Notes: generated by a model from the letters alone, not told the origin. 64,000 nucleotides of DNA from Spirosoma arboris (GCF_009754945.1 NZ_WPIN01000001.1:620001-684000), one strand, 5' to 3'; positions 9,281-18,594 are shown, numbered from the stretch's first letter. Program-made: numbers and translations.

Positions 9281-10654
9281 ATGAAACCACCCAGACAATT
9301 CACCAGGCATACCGTCTTGCTAATTATTTTCATAACAAACTGTTTCATTTCGTTTCGAGTACAAAGTCAATCCGGGTTCGCAAAACCCCTTGCGTTTCCG
9401 GGAGCCGAAGGCTTTGGCAAATACACCTCTGGTGGACGAGGTGGTCAGGTGCTTATTGTCCGTAATCTGGACGATAGTGGCCCCGGAAGCTTTCGGGAAG
9501 CCGTTACTACACGAGGACCACGCATTATTGTTTTTGCCGTATCCGGCACGATTGCCTTACAATCGAAAATCCTTATCAGACAAGGTAACCTGACGATTGC
9601 CGGTCAGTCGGCACCGGGTGATGGCATTTGTTTGAAAAACTATAACCTTAGTATTGAAGCCAACAACGTCATTATCCGGTATCTGCGGTTTCGGCTGGGC
9701 GATGAAGCAAAGCAGCAGGACGATGCCATTACGGGGCTCCGTCAGAAGCGGATTATCATTGATCACTGTTCCATGAGTTGGGCAACGGACGAGTGTGCCT
9801 CGTTTTATGACAATGAAAACTTTACCATGCAATGGTGCCTGATCGCTGAGAGTTTGAACAAGTCGGTTCACGAAAAAGGCGCACACGGGTATGGCGGTAT
9901 TTGGGGTGGTTTGGGCGCTTCGTTTCATCACAACCTGATTGCTCATCAGAATAGCCGAACGCCACGTTTCTGCGGATCTCGTTACCACAAGCAACCGCAA
10001 CGAGAACTCGTCGATTTTCGAAACAATGTCATCTACAATTGGGGCATCAACAGCGCCTATGGGGGTGAAAAAGGCAACCATAATCTGGTCAATAATTATT
10101 ATAAACCCGGCCCGGCAACGCCTTCGAAGCTCCAGAGTCGAATCATTAATCCGTTACAACCCTACGGCCAATTTTACGTAACCGGCAATTTTGTGGTAGG
10201 CGATAGCATCGTCAGTAAGAATAACCTGGCTGGTGGCGTGCAATGCGAACATCCTGACTCGACCATCGCAAAACAGCCCTTTTTAGTCGAAAGTATTGCC
10301 GAACAAACAGCGCAGCAGACTTACGAACAAGTGCTTAAAGGAGCGGGTGCCAGTTATCGACGCGATGCAATAGACACCCGTATTGCCAACGACGTCCGCG
10401 CCGGAGTAGCTTCCTTTGGCTCCCAGCAAAAAGGTATTATCGACTCCCAAAAGGACGTTGGCGGTTGGGTAGTTCTAAAACAGGAATCAGCCCCAATCGA
10501 CACCGACTCCGATGGTATACCCGACCAATGGGAAGCCAGCCATGGTCTGGACCCAACTAGTTCTGCAGACGCCAGCCAGTTTAAGCTCGACGAGCAATAC
10601 ACCAATGTTGAGGTATATCTGAATGGATTACTCCTCCCTAAAGCGGCAAAATAG
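9281..10654 (+). CDS. Secreted pectate lyase (PL1 family)
   Basis: A 457-residue secreted right-handed beta-helix enzyme. After a hydrophobic N-terminus ending near RVQSQS comes the PL1 block AFPGAEGFGKYTSGGRGGQV. RIIVFAVSGTI, the helix ladder with DHCSMSWATDEC, and SRTPRFCGSRYH (candidate catalytic Arg) follow. Such enzymes cut polygalacturonan by beta-elimination. The C-terminus ends in DTDSDGIPDQWEASHGLDP, a calcium-binding thrombospondin-3-like unit often found at the end of secreted Bacteroidota enzymes. It is followed after 62 bases by a pectinesterase. Polygalacturonate is the most likely substrate. Confidence 0.88.
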   Translation: MKPPRQFTRHTVLLIIFITNCFISFRVQSQSGFAKPLAFPGAEGFGKYTSGGRGGQVLIVRNLDDSGPGSFREAVTTRGPRIIVFAVSGTIALQSKILIRQGNLTIAGQSAPGDGICLKNYNLSIEANNVIIRYLRFRLGDEAKQQDDAITGLRQKRIIIDHCSMSWATDECASFYDNENFTMQWCLIAESLNKSVHEKGAHGYGGIWGGLGASFHHNLIAHQNSRTPRFCGSRYHKQPQRELVDFRNNVIYNWGINSAYGGEKGNHNLVNNYYKPGPATPSKLQSRIINPLQPYGQFYVTGNFVVGDSIVSKNNLAGGVQCEHPDSTIAKQPFLVESIAEQTAQQTYEQVLKGAGASYRRDAIDTRIANDVRAGVASFGSQQKGIIDSQKDVGGWVVLKQESAPIDTDSDGIPDQWEASHGLDPTSSADASQFKLDEQYTNVEVYLNGLLLPKAAK

Positions 10655-10716
10655 TGATGAGTCACCAACCTTGGGCCGATAAGGGTAAAATTGTTGAACT
10701 TTCTATTTCCTGTTAA

Positions 10717-11739
10717 ATGAAACAACTTCTGCTTATTAGCTGCTTATTGATCTGCACCACTCAGGCGTGGAGCCAGGCGATATTATCCCCTACGTTGCCA
10801 GTGTCGTTTACGGTTGCTCAGGATGGAAGCGGCACTTTCAAAACTATTCAGGAAGCCGTCAACAGCTTCCGCGATCATATGCAGGTACGGGTAACGCTCT
10901 ACATCAAAAACGGTGTTTATGCCGAGAAGCTTGTGATTCCATCCTGGAAACCCAGCATCCACGTAATAGGAGAGAGCAAAGAAGGGGTGATTATTACAGG
11001 TGACGACTATTCGGGGAAGGCATATCCGGGAGGAAAAGACTGGACGGGAAAAGACAAATACAGTACCTACAATTCCTATACAGTGCTAGTGGATGCACCC
11101 GACATTATTCTGGAAAATCTAACCATTCGCAACACGGCTGGCAGAGTTGGGCAGGCAGTTGCGCTCCATGTTGAAGGCGACCGGTTTGTGTGTAAAAACT
11201 GTCTCCTGTTAGGCAATCAGGACACGCTATATGCAGCTGCCGAAGGAAGTCGACAGTATTACGAAAACTGCTTCATCGAAGGCACAACTGATTTTATTTT
11301 CGGCAAATCGATCTCCGTTTTTCAATCCTGCACCATCAAAAGCTTATCGGATTCATTTATCACCGCAGCTGCTACGCCAGCGTATCAATCCTATGGATTT
11401 GTTTTCTTCGACTGCAAACTCACTACTGATCCAGCCGCTCAAAAAGTCTATCTGGGTCGTCCCTGGCGTCCTTACGCAAAAACAATCTTTATTCGCACCA
11501 ATATGGGTAGTCATATTTTGCCGGTAGGTTGGGACAATTGGGATAACGCTGACAACGAAAAGACGGTACTCTACGCTGAATATGGAAGTGCCGGGCCAGG
11601 CGGCAGCACCACTCAACGGGCAAGCTGGTCAAAGCAACTTACGGCTAAAGAGGCCCAGCATTATACGCTGTCCACTATTTTCTCGGGCCAAACAGCCTGG
11701 TTGCCAAGGATCAGTCAGCGCGGCAAGGAGTCGAAGTAA
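10717..11739 (+). CDS. Secreted pectinesterase (CE8)
   Basis: Removes methyl esters from homogalacturonan so that lyases and polygalacturonases can act. The 340-residue product has a signal peptide ending near TQAWSQ and the CE8 beta-helix motifs in order: VAQDGSGTFKTIQEAV, then GNQDTLY (Asp169), GTTDFIFG (Asp192), and LGRPWRPYAKTIF (Arg248, Trp250). These are the catalytic acid, nucleophile and substrate-binding residues of the family. It lies 62 bases after the pectate lyase and is probably co-transcribed. The C-terminal WLPR segment is slightly extended but otherwise ordinary. Confidence 0.95.
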   Translation: MKQLLLISCLLICTTQAWSQAILSPTLPVSFTVAQDGSGTFKTIQEAVNSFRDHMQVRVTLYIKNGVYAEKLVIPSWKPSIHVIGESKEGVIITGDDYSGKAYPGGKDWTGKDKYSTYNSYTVLVDAPDIILENLTIRNTAGRVGQAVALHVEGDRFVCKNCLLLGNQDTLYAAAEGSRQYYENCFIEGTTDFIFGKSISVFQSCTIKSLSDSFITAAATPAYQSYGFVFFDCKLTTDPAAQKVYLGRPWRPYAKTIFIRTNMGSHILPVGWDNWDNADNEKTVLYAEYGSAGPGGSTTQRASWSKQLTAKEAQHYTLSTIFSGQTAWLPRISQRGKESK

Positions 11740-11916
11740 TACCGGGGGTAAATACAATGCAAACTGGTCTGTGTAAAACTAAAAAGTACCTCTCAGTAGT
11801 ATAATTCCCTGGGTTGTCAGCTTAATCAGGAAAACAGCACTACCTAGGAATAGCGACCCGCTTTTCTTCGGTGTCATTTTTTGGCCTACATTGAAGCATT
11901 CTCTACCCGTTGCCCT

Positions 11917-12618
11917 ATGATTCACTATACACACCCGAATCGCATTCTCGTTGCTTTAGATTGTATCATTTTCGGTTTCGACGGAGAAGAACTGAAATTA
12001 CTGCTCATCAAAAGAAACTTTGATCCCGAACGAGGTAAGTGGTCGCTGATGGGTGGATTTCTAAATGAACAGGAAGATCTGGAAGCGGCTGCCCAACGCA
12101 TTCTATATGACCTGACGGGCTTGACTAACAATTACCTCGAACAATTACAAACCTTTGGTGCCGTAAAGCGTGACCCTGTTGAGCGAACTATTTCTGTGGT
12201 TTATTACGCGCTGGTGAACATTCAGGAGCAGGATATTAACGCCATCAAAGCACACAACGCCTATTGGATTAACCTGGCTGAGAAACCAGATCTGATTTTC
12301 GACCACAACGCTATGGTTGAACAGGCACTGCGTCAACTCCGTTACAAAGCAGCCTTACATGCCATTGGATTTGAACTCATGCCTGATAAGTTCACCATTC
12401 CGCAGCTTCAGAAAGTGTACGAAGTAATCTATAATACCCAACTTGACCGCCGGAATTTCAGTCGAAAAATTATGTCGACCGAACTCCTGATCGATACGGG
12501 AGAAAAAGACACAAATTCGGTAACCAAGAAGGGAAAGCTATACAAACTCAACACCGAGAAATACCAGCAATACCTTACTGATTACGTTAGTTTCTTCCCC
12601 GAACTAACGCTTTCCTGA
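11917..12618 (+). CDS. araR: Nudix-domain transcriptional regulator AraR-like
   Basis: A 233-residue protein with an N-terminal Nudix fold (RGKWSLMGGFLNEQEDLEAAA, a degenerate Nudix box). The C-terminal winged-helix part (FTIPQLQKVYEVIYNTQLDRRNFSRKI) resembles the NrtR family. Bacteroides AraR, the repressor of arabinose genes, has this architecture and a similar start (IDCIIFGFDG). It is placed directly before araB-araA, which supports the same role: binding operator DNA and releasing it with L-arabinose. The ATG at 11917 is preferred over an in-frame TTG at 11881, because the family's conserved part begins a few residues after MIHY. The degenerate Nudix box suggests no hydrolase activity. 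Confidence 0.85.
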   Translation: MIHYTHPNRILVALDCIIFGFDGEELKLLLIKRNFDPERGKWSLMGGFLNEQEDLEAAAQRILYDLTGLTNNYLEQLQTFGAVKRDPVERTISVVYYALVNIQEQDINAIKAHNAYWINLAEKPDLIFDHNAMVEQALRQLRYKAALHAIGFELMPDKFTIPQLQKVYEVIYNTQLDRRNFSRKIMSTELLIDTGEKDTNSVTKKGKLYKLNTEKYQQYLTDYVSFFPELTLS

Positions 12619-12632
12619 TTCTTTAAAAAACG

Positions 12633-12716
12633 GTCTAAAAGGCTCTAAATCCCCTGAAGTAGACTTTGATTACTCATAAATAAAGTTCCTTTCAGGGGAT
12701 TTAGAGCCTTTTAGAC
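12633..12716. repeat. Perfect 26-bp inverted repeat after araR
   Basis: Left arm 12633-12658 (GTCTAAAAGGCTCTAAATCC and on) and right arm 12691-12716 are exact complements around a 32-nt AT-rich loop. The repeat starts 15 bases after the araR stop, so it may act as its terminator. The long loop and perfect arms fit the other mobile palindromes in this window better than a simple terminator. Confidence 0.85.
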
Positions 12717-12754
12717 GATGGCAACAAATAATAATTGCATTTTCCATGAAAATA

Positions 12755-12800
12755 ACACAAAAGTACTGTAATATTGTGTCACAGATACACTATTTAATAA
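12755..12800. promoter_or_regulatory. Candidate AraR operator upstream of araB
   Basis: Two overlapping dyads lie about 90-115 bases before the araB start. One is ACACAA (12755-12760) and TTGTGT (12774-12779). The other is GTGT-N7-ACAC, beginning in TATTGTGTCACAGATACACT. Such AT-rich dyads close to an AraR gene and its target are good operator candidates. The true AraR consensus was not compared. Confidence 0.4.
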
Positions 12801-12870
12801 TGCACTGATTCCTACCCCCTAAAACTATTGTTCAACTTGTGTTTTTGAGCAATACAGCGTAACTCTATCT

Positions 12871-14505
12871 ATGAATAATCAATACGTTATCGGCGTCGAT
12901 TTTGGTAGCGATTCGGTCAGGGCCTTAGTCGTGAATGCACAAACGGGCGAAGCCGTAGGAACACACGTTCACGAATATACGCGCTGGAAAAAAGGGTTAT
13001 ACTGCGACCCGGCCACCTCGCAGTTTCGGCAACACCCGCTCGATTATCTCGAAGGGTTAACAGCTACAATCACTGGTGCATTGGCCCAGGCTCCTGCTGA
13101 AGTTCGCCAGCAAGTCGTCGGTATTTCGATTGATACGACCGGCTCTACCCCCTGCGCCGTCGATGAAACCGGCCTTCCGTTAGCGCTACGACCTGATTTT
13201 GCCGAGAATCCGAGTGGAATGTTTATCCTCTGGAAAGACCATACCGCCAACGCAGAAGCCGAGGAAATTAATAACCTGGCGCATCATTGGGATACGGATT
13301 ACACCAAGTACGTCGGCGGTATTTATTCTTCAGAATGGTTCTGGGCCAAAATGCTGCGAACCTTACGAGTAGATGAAACCATCCGAGAGCATGCCTTTTC
13401 CTGGATCGAACATTGCGACTGGATATCGGCAGTTCTAACGGGCAATGCCAATCCGTTGACACTCAAACGTTCGCGTTGCGCGGCTGGGCACAAGGCCCTC
13501 TGGCATAGCGAGTTCGACGGCTTACCATCTGATGAGTTTCTAACCAAACTTGACCCATTACTTAGCGGATTACGGGACCGGTTATTCACAGACACTTATA
13601 CTTCTGACCAATCAATGGGGCATCTCTCCCCAGAATGGGCGGAGAAACTGGGGCTTTCAACCAACGTTGTGATCGGCGTTGGTGCTTTCGATGCGCACAT
13701 GGGTGCAATTGGTGCGGAGATTGAACCCTATGCCTTTGTGCGGATCATCGGCACCTCGACCTGCGACATCCTGATGGCGCCCAACGAAGAAATTGGACAT
13801 CGGCTCATCCGGGGGATTTGTGGGCAAGTGGATGGGTCCGTTGCGCCGGGAATGCTCGGTCTTGAAGCTGGTCAATCGGCGTTCGGCGATGTGTATGCCT
13901 GGTTCGCCCGCTTGATTACGGGTCCCGTGCGTGAGTTGCTGGGTCAGGATGCCGCCGATACGTTAAGCCAACAACTCATCCCACATTTATCAACGCAGGC
14001 CGCCAAGTTGCCCGTTACGGAAAACGATGTGATTGCGCTCGACTGGATTAATGGCCGCCGGACCCCCGACGCTAACCACACACTTAAGGCAGCCATTGCC
14101 GGACTAAATCTGGGTACCGATGCACCTAAAGTTTTCAAAGCACTGGTAGAAGCAACAGCCTTTGGTTCACGCAGCATTGTCGACCGTTTTTTAGAAGAAG
14201 GTGTTCCGATCAAGAAAGTAATTGCGATTGGGGGCGTAGCAAAAAAATCGCCTTTTGTGATGCAAACCCTTGCTGATGTACTAAATAAGCCGATCCAGGT
14301 AGCCAGTGCCGATCAGGCTTGTGCCCTGGGCGCGGCCATGTGTGCAGCGGTAGCGGCTGGCGTTCATCCCACAATGGAAGCCGCCCAGCGCGCAATGGGG
14401 TCCGGTTTCGATGCCGAATACACGCCCCAGTCCGACAAAGTGGTCGTATACGAAGCACTGTATAAGAAGTATTTGAAATTGGGTGCCTTTGTAGAAGGGC
14501 ATTAA
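12871..14505 (+). CDS. araB: Ribulokinase
   Basis: Cytoplasmic FGGY-family kinase of 544 residues that phosphorylates L-ribulose to L-ribulose 5-phosphate. It shows the N-terminal phosphate motif GVDFGSDSVRALVV and the ribulokinase-specific GISIDTTGSTPCAVD. ILWKDHTANAEAEEIN, GAFDAHMGAIGAEI and the ATP-site block IAIGGVAKKSPFVMQTLADV follow. Length agrees with AraB. It follows araR after a palindrome and an operator-like region, and araA follows 138 bases later across another palindrome. Control by AraR is likely. Confidence 0.96.
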   Translation: MNNQYVIGVDFGSDSVRALVVNAQTGEAVGTHVHEYTRWKKGLYCDPATSQFRQHPLDYLEGLTATITGALAQAPAEVRQQVVGISIDTTGSTPCAVDETGLPLALRPDFAENPSGMFILWKDHTANAEAEEINNLAHHWDTDYTKYVGGIYSSEWFWAKMLRTLRVDETIREHAFSWIEHCDWISAVLTGNANPLTLKRSRCAAGHKALWHSEFDGLPSDEFLTKLDPLLSGLRDRLFTDTYTSDQSMGHLSPEWAEKLGLSTNVVIGVGAFDAHMGAIGAEIEPYAFVRIIGTSTCDILMAPNEEIGHRLIRGICGQVDGSVAPGMLGLEAGQSAFGDVYAWFARLITGPVRELLGQDAADTLSQQLIPHLSTQAAKLPVTENDVIALDWINGRRTPDANHTLKAAIAGLNLGTDAPKVFKALVEATAFGSRSIVDRFLEEGVPIKKVIAIGGVAKKSPFVMQTLADVLNKPIQVASADQACALGAAMCAAVAAGVHPTMEAAQRAMGSGFDAEYTPQSDKVVVYEALYKKYLKLGAFVEGH

Positions 14506-14514
14506 GTTGTCACG

Positions 14515-14626
14515 GTGGTGTCAGTTTCTCAAAACTGACATTGAGCGGTTTCTCAAAACCGCGTTTTACATTTATTCAGACGGTTTTGAGAAACCGCACA
14601 TGTCAGCTTTAAGAAGCTGACACCAC
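14515..14626. repeat. Nested palindromic repeat between araB and araA
   Basis: A 10-bp outer stem (14515-14524 with 14617-14626, GTGGTGTCAG) encloses an inner pair of about 17 bp (GCGGTTTCTCAAAACCG near 14545 and its complement near 14581-14597). Each arm also folds by itself into small hairpins: TCAGTTT-tctc-AAAACTGA, GCGGTTT-tctc-AAAACCGC, and TGTCAGCTTT-AAGAAGCTGACA. The result is a cloverleaf or cruciform. It is 18 bases before the araA start and may act as a 5' RNA stabiliser. Confidence 0.85.
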
Positions 14627-14643
14627 AAAAAACAAAAATTACA

Positions 14644-16128
14644 ATGCTCGATCTGAAACAATTCGAAGTCTGGTTTGTCACCGGAAGCCAACATTTATAC
14701 GGGGAAGAAACCCTGAAACAAGTTGATGCTCACTCATTAATCATTGCCAATTTCCTGGGTGAAAAGGTGCCTGTTCGGGTCGTTTTTAAACCAGTTGTCA
14801 AAACGCCAGACGAAATTTACGCTATTTGTCAGGAAGCGAACGTGGCCCCTAATTGCGTCGGTATCATTACCTGGATGCACACGTTCTCGCCCGCCAAAAT
14901 GTGGATTCGGGGATTAACCGTGTTGAAAAAGCCACTCCTTCACCTGCATACACAGTTCAATCGAGATATTCCCTGGAATGACATCGACATGGATTTTATG
15001 AACCTCAACCAGTCGGCGCATGGCGATCGGGAGTTTGGGTTTATCATGTCGCGGATGCGCCTGAACCGCAAAATTGTTGTCGGATTCTGGCAGGACCAGG
15101 CGGTTATTGAAAAGATCGCATCCTGGAGTCGGGTTGCGGTGGCAGCTTACGAGTTGAAAACCATGAAAGTGGTTCGTTTTGGCGATAACATGCGGCAGGT
15201 AGCCGTAACGGATGGCGATAAAGTAGCCGCCGAAATGACGTTCGGCATGTCGGTAAATACCCACGGTATTGGTGATTTGGTAGCGGTTATTAATCAGGTA
15301 ACCGACGCTGAAATTGACCAATTGGTGACTGAGTATGCTGACAGCTACACGCTGATGGCCTCGCTTCTCAAAGGTGGAGCGCAACATACTTCGCTACGCG
15401 ATGCCGCCAAAATCGAAATCGGGATGCGGGCTTTCCTGAAAGATGGCAACTTCACGGCCTATACCGATACGTTTGAAGATCTGCATGGCATGACTCAACT
15501 ACCGGGCATTCCGTCCCAGCGCCTGATGGCCGACGGCTACGGGTTCGGTGGTGAGGGCGACTGGAAAACATCAGCGATGGTACGCACAATGAAAGTAATG
15601 GCGGCTGGGCTGAAAGGAGGCAACTCGTTTATGGAAGACTACACGTATCATTTCGATCCGGTGAATCCATTAGTGCTGGGTTCACACATGCTCGAAATTT
15701 GCCCGTCAATTGCAGCTGGCAAACCGACTTGCGAAATTCACCCGCTAGGCATCGGTGGCAAAGCTGACCCTGTCCGATTGGTATTTAACGCGCCAGCGGG
15801 CCCAGCCATTAATGTTTCGCTGATTGACATGGGCAACCGCTTCCGGCTGCTGGTCAATGAAGTAGAAGCAGTAGAGGTGCCCGAAGCCCTGCCGAAATTA
15901 CCCGTAGCCCGCGCCATCTGGAAACCAATGCCTGATATGCAAACGGGTTGTGCGGCCTGGATTCTGGCGGGAGGTGCCCACCATACGGTCTATAGCCAAA
16001 ACCTGACAACAGATCAGATCGAAGACTTTGCTGATATTTTCGGTGTTGAACTCGTAGTAATTGATCGTAACACCAATCTGCGCCAATTGAAAAACGAACT
16101 CCGCTGGAGCGAAGCTGCTTATCGGTAG
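14644..16128 (+). CDS. araA: L-arabinose isomerase
   Basis: Converts L-arabinose to L-ribulose in the cytoplasm. The 494-residue protein starts with the family hallmark [20 protein letters not shown]. It contains [35 protein letters not shown], and the metal-site region around [28 protein letters not shown] and [12 protein letters not shown] contain the metal-ligand Glu and His residues. Length is typical. It sits between two long palindromes. The gene order araB-araA-GH51-araD differs from the enterobacterial araBAD order. Confidence 0.97.
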   Translation: MLDLKQFEVWFVTGSQHLYGEETLKQVDAHSLIIANFLGEKVPVRVVFKPVVKTPDEIYAICQEANVAPNCVGIITWMHTFSPAKMWIRGLTVLKKPLLHLHTQFNRDIPWNDIDMDFMNLNQSAHGDREFGFIMSRMRLNRKIVVGFWQDQAVIEKIASWSRVAVAAYELKTMKVVRFGDNMRQVAVTDGDKVAAEMTFGMSVNTHGIGDLVAVINQVTDAEIDQLVTEYADSYTLMASLLKGGAQHTSLRDAAKIEIGMRAFLKDGNFTAYTDTFEDLHGMTQLPGIPSQRLMADGYGFGGEGDWKTSAMVRTMKVMAAGLKGGNSFMEDYTYHFDPVNPLVLGSHMLEICPSIAAGKPTCEIHPLGIGGKADPVRLVFNAPAGPAINVSLIDMGNRFRLLVNEVEAVEVPEALPKLPVARAIWKPMPDMQTGCAAWILAGGAHHTVYSQNLTTDQIEDFADIFGVELVVIDRNTNLRQLKNELRWSEAAYR

Positions 16129-16134
16129 CTTTTT

Positions 16135-16240
16135 TTGTCATTTCGACCGGGACGCGTAGTCGTCAGGAGAAATCTCAAGTTTCGTATTAGTCAAGCTTGA
16201 GATTTCTCCTGACGACTACGCGTCCCGGTCGAAATGACAA
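16135..16240. repeat. Palindromic intergenic repeat, family B (copy 1), 45-bp arms
   Basis: Left arm 16135-16179 (core TCATTTCGACCGGGACGCGT) and right arm 16196-16240 are exact complements over 45 bp with a 16-nt loop. The repeat begins 6 bases after araA and ends 23 bases before the GH51 start. A shorter relative is at 40365-40452. An in-frame ATG inside the right arm (16234) is a false start for the next gene. Confidence 0.92.
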
Positions 16241-16263
16241 GCAAGAACCCCCAACCTTCCACT

Positions 16264-17805
16264 ATGAAAAAACAACTCCTGACTCTCCTTTTTGCTGGTA
16301 GCAGCCTGATCGCAACGGCACAGAATAAAGTAACAATTAACGCCAGCGAAGGCAAGCACGTTATCAGTCGCCATATCTATGGCCACTTTGCCGAACACTT
16401 AGGCCGGTGTATTTACGACGGCTTTTATGTTGGAGAAAGCAACGCCAAGATTCCCAATAAAAACGGGGTTCGACTGGATGTGGTTGAAGCGCTCAAGAAA
16501 ATGAAGATTCCCAATCTTCGCTGGCCGGGTGGTTGTTTCGCTGACACCTACCACTGGAAAGATGGCATTGGTCCCAAAGCGAAACGGCCAACCATCGTAA
16601 ACACCTGGTGGGGTGGCGTTACGGAGAATAACAGCTTTGGTACGCACGATTTCCTTAACATGTGCGAGTTGTTGGGGACGGAGCCATATCTGGCAGGCAA
16701 TGTTGGGAGTGGTACGGTGCAGGATCTGACCGAATGGGTGCAATATGTCAATTTCGAGAAAGACAGTCCCATGTCGAACTTGCGTCAGCAAAACGGTCGT
16801 CAGGCACCCTGGAATGTGCGTTATTGGGGTGTTGGTAACGAAGCCTGGGGTTGTGGCGGCAACATGAAACCCGACTATTACGCTAATATCTATCGGCAGT
16901 ACAGTACGTTCATGAATCCACGCGTGGGCAAGGAGCATATTTTCCGAATTGCGTCGGGAGCTAGTGACAACGACTACACATGGACGGAAACGCTCATGAA
17001 AAATATTCCAGGCAGCATGATGGAAGGGCTAGCCATGCACCATTATTCAGTATTGTCGTGGGGCGATGGCAAGAAAGGGTCAGCTACACAGTTTACCGAT
17101 CAGGAGTATTTTAAAACAATGCAGCAAGCGCTGTTGATGGACGAGCTGATCGAGAAGCACTCGGCCGTAATGGACAAATACGACCCGGAAAAGAAAATAG
17201 CGCTGGTTGTCGATGAATGGGGGGGCTGGTACAATGTCGAGTCGGGCACTAATCCGGGATTCCTGTATCAACAGAATACCATGCGTGATGCCGTTCTGGC
17301 TGGGGCCACGCTCAATATTTTCCACAAACACTGCGAACGTGTCCGTATGGCCAATCTGGCGCAGGCAATTAACGTGTTGCAGGCAGTTATCCTTACCAAA
17401 GGCGACAAACTACTGCTGACACCAACTTACCATGTACTGGAAATGTACAACGTGCATCAGGATGCGACGATGTTACCCATTGATATAAAGTCGGAGGACT
17501 TTACGCTGGACAATCAAAAATTACCCGCCGTATCTGTATCAGCTTCCCGCGATAAAGCGGGCAAAGTCCACGTATCCCTGGTCAATATCGATCCAACCAA
17601 ACCGCAGGAGATTTCGGTCGATTTGAAAGGAGTAAAAGCCGCTGGACTAACGGGGCGCATCCTGACCTCTGCCAGCGTACACGATCATAACACCTTCGAG
17701 AACCTGACAAAAATCAAGCCGGTAGCTTTCAACGGTGCCAAACTATCCGGCGACAACCTAACGGTAACACTGCCGCCGGTTTCGGTAGTAGTGTTGGAAT
17801 TGTAA
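16264..17805 (+). CDS. Alpha-L-arabinofuranosidase (GH51), secreted
   Basis: Releases terminal L-arabinofuranose from arabinan and arabinose side chains. The 513-residue product has a signal peptide MKKQLLTLLFAGSSLIATAQ, so it works in the periplasm or outside the cell. GH51 landmarks are LRWPGGCFADTYHWKDGIGP, the acid/base Glu193 in WGVGNEAWGCGGN and the nucleophile Glu318 in LVVDEWGGWYN. An ATG at 16234 lies within the upstream palindrome and would put ten polar residues before the signal peptide, so 16264 was chosen. It is embedded in the arabinose block and directly supplies AraA substrate. Confidence 0.94.
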   Translation: MKKQLLTLLFAGSSLIATAQNKVTINASEGKHVISRHIYGHFAEHLGRCIYDGFYVGESNAKIPNKNGVRLDVVEALKKMKIPNLRWPGGCFADTYHWKDGIGPKAKRPTIVNTWWGGVTENNSFGTHDFLNMCELLGTEPYLAGNVGSGTVQDLTEWVQYVNFEKDSPMSNLRQQNGRQAPWNVRYWGVGNEAWGCGGNMKPDYYANIYRQYSTFMNPRVGKEHIFRIASGASDNDYTWTETLMKNIPGSMMEGLAMHHYSVLSWGDGKKGSATQFTDQEYFKTMQQALLMDELIEKHSAVMDKYDPEKKIALVVDEWGGWYNVESGTNPGFLYQQNTMRDAVLAGATLNIFHKHCERVRMANLAQAINVLQAVILTKGDKLLLTPTYHVLEMYNVHQDATMLPIDIKSEDFTLDNQKLPAVSVSASRDKAGKVHVSLVNIDPTKPQEISVDLKGVKAAGLTGRILTSASVHDHNTFENLTKIKPVAFNGAKLSGDNLTVTLPPVSVVVLEL

Positions 17806-17808
17806 AGA

Positions 17809-17886
17809 GTGAAAGAGTGAATGAGTGAATGAGCGCTGAGCTATCATTTCCACTCCAGTCGCTCTTTCACTCATTCACTCTTTCAC
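17809..17886. repeat. Palindromic intergenic repeat, family D
   Basis: Arms 17809-17835 and 17860-17886 match at 26 of 27 positions. They consist of short GAGTGAAT/GTGAAAGAG units, so each arm is itself a tandem repeat. It starts 4 bases after the GH51 stop and ends 9 bases before araD. Related half-arms occur at 1-57. Confidence 0.85.
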
Positions 17887-17895
17887 AATTAAATT

Positions 17896-18594
17896 ATGTA
17901 CACATCCTTAAAAGAAGAATGCTACGAGGCCAATATGCAACTACCAAAGTTGGGCCTGGTATTGTTTACCTTCGGCAATGTGAGTGCTGTTGACCGCGAA
18001 CGGGGCGTTTTTGCCATCAAACCTAGTGGCGTACCTTATGACGAGCTGACAGCCTCCGATATCGTCATCTGCGACTTCGACGCGAAAGTGGTTGAAGGCA
18101 AAATGCGGCCTTCGTCGGATACCAAAACACATGCATTACTGTACAAAACCTGGGAGAAAATTGGTGGTATTTCACACACGCATAGCACGCATGCTGTGGC
18201 CTGGTCGCAAGCGGGAATGGACATTCCTATTTTCGGAACTACCCACGCCGACCACACCCATCAGGATATTCCGTGTGCTCCCGCCCTGACCGACGAGATG
18301 ATTCAGGGTGATTACGAACACGAAACAGGCAATCAGATTTTCAATGCTTTTGCCGAGAAAGGATTGATTTATAGCGAAATGGAAATGGTGCTTTTGCAGA
18401 ACCACGGCCCATTTACCTGGGGTAAAACCGCTGGGAAAGCTGTGTACAACTCGGCCGTATTGGAAGAACTAGCCCGCATGGCCTATCTGACGTTGCAGAT
18501 TAACCCCAATACGCCCCGTATTAAAGACACGCTTCGGCTGAAACATTACGAACGTAAGCATGGGAAAGACGCCTATTACGGACAAGGGTGTTAA
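17896..18594 (+). CDS. araD: L-ribulose-5-phosphate 4-epimerase
   Basis: Cytoplasmic class II aldolase-fold enzyme that epimerises L-ribulose 5-phosphate to D-xylulose 5-phosphate, which enters the pentose phosphate pathway. The 232-residue product has the zinc motif HTHSTHAVAWSQAG and the substrate block GNVSAVDRERGVFAIKPSGV. FGTTHADH follows, with a third zinc His in LLQNHGPFTWGK. Length matches E. coli AraD (231). It completes the arabinose pathway with araB and araA. Confidence 0.96.
   Translation: MYTSLKEECYEANMQLPKLGLVLFTFGNVSAVDRERGVFAIKPSGVPYDELTASDIVICDFDAKVVEGKMRPSSDTKTHALLYKTWEKIGGISHTHSTHAVAWSQAGMDIPIFGTTHADHTHQDIPCAPALTDEMIQGDYEHETGNQIFNAFAEKGLIYSEMEMVLLQNHGPFTWGKTAGKAVYNSAVLEELARMAYLTLQINPNTPRIKDTLRLKHYERKHGKDAYYGQGC

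Noticed and set aside
9557..10081. 174-codon antisense frame within the pectate lyase gene
   Set aside because: It is the shadow of a strong coding frame on the other strand and contains no recognisable domain or start context.
14515..14626. CRISPR array
   Set aside because: Repeats are inverted, few and lack regular spacers; no cas gene is present in the window.
16234..16263. Upstream ATG for the GH51 gene
   Set aside because: It lies in the right arm of a perfect palindrome and would place polar residues before the signal peptide.
16399..16938. 179-codon antisense frame within the GH51 gene
   Set aside because: Opposite a region of conserved catalytic motifs; no domain signature in the antisense product.
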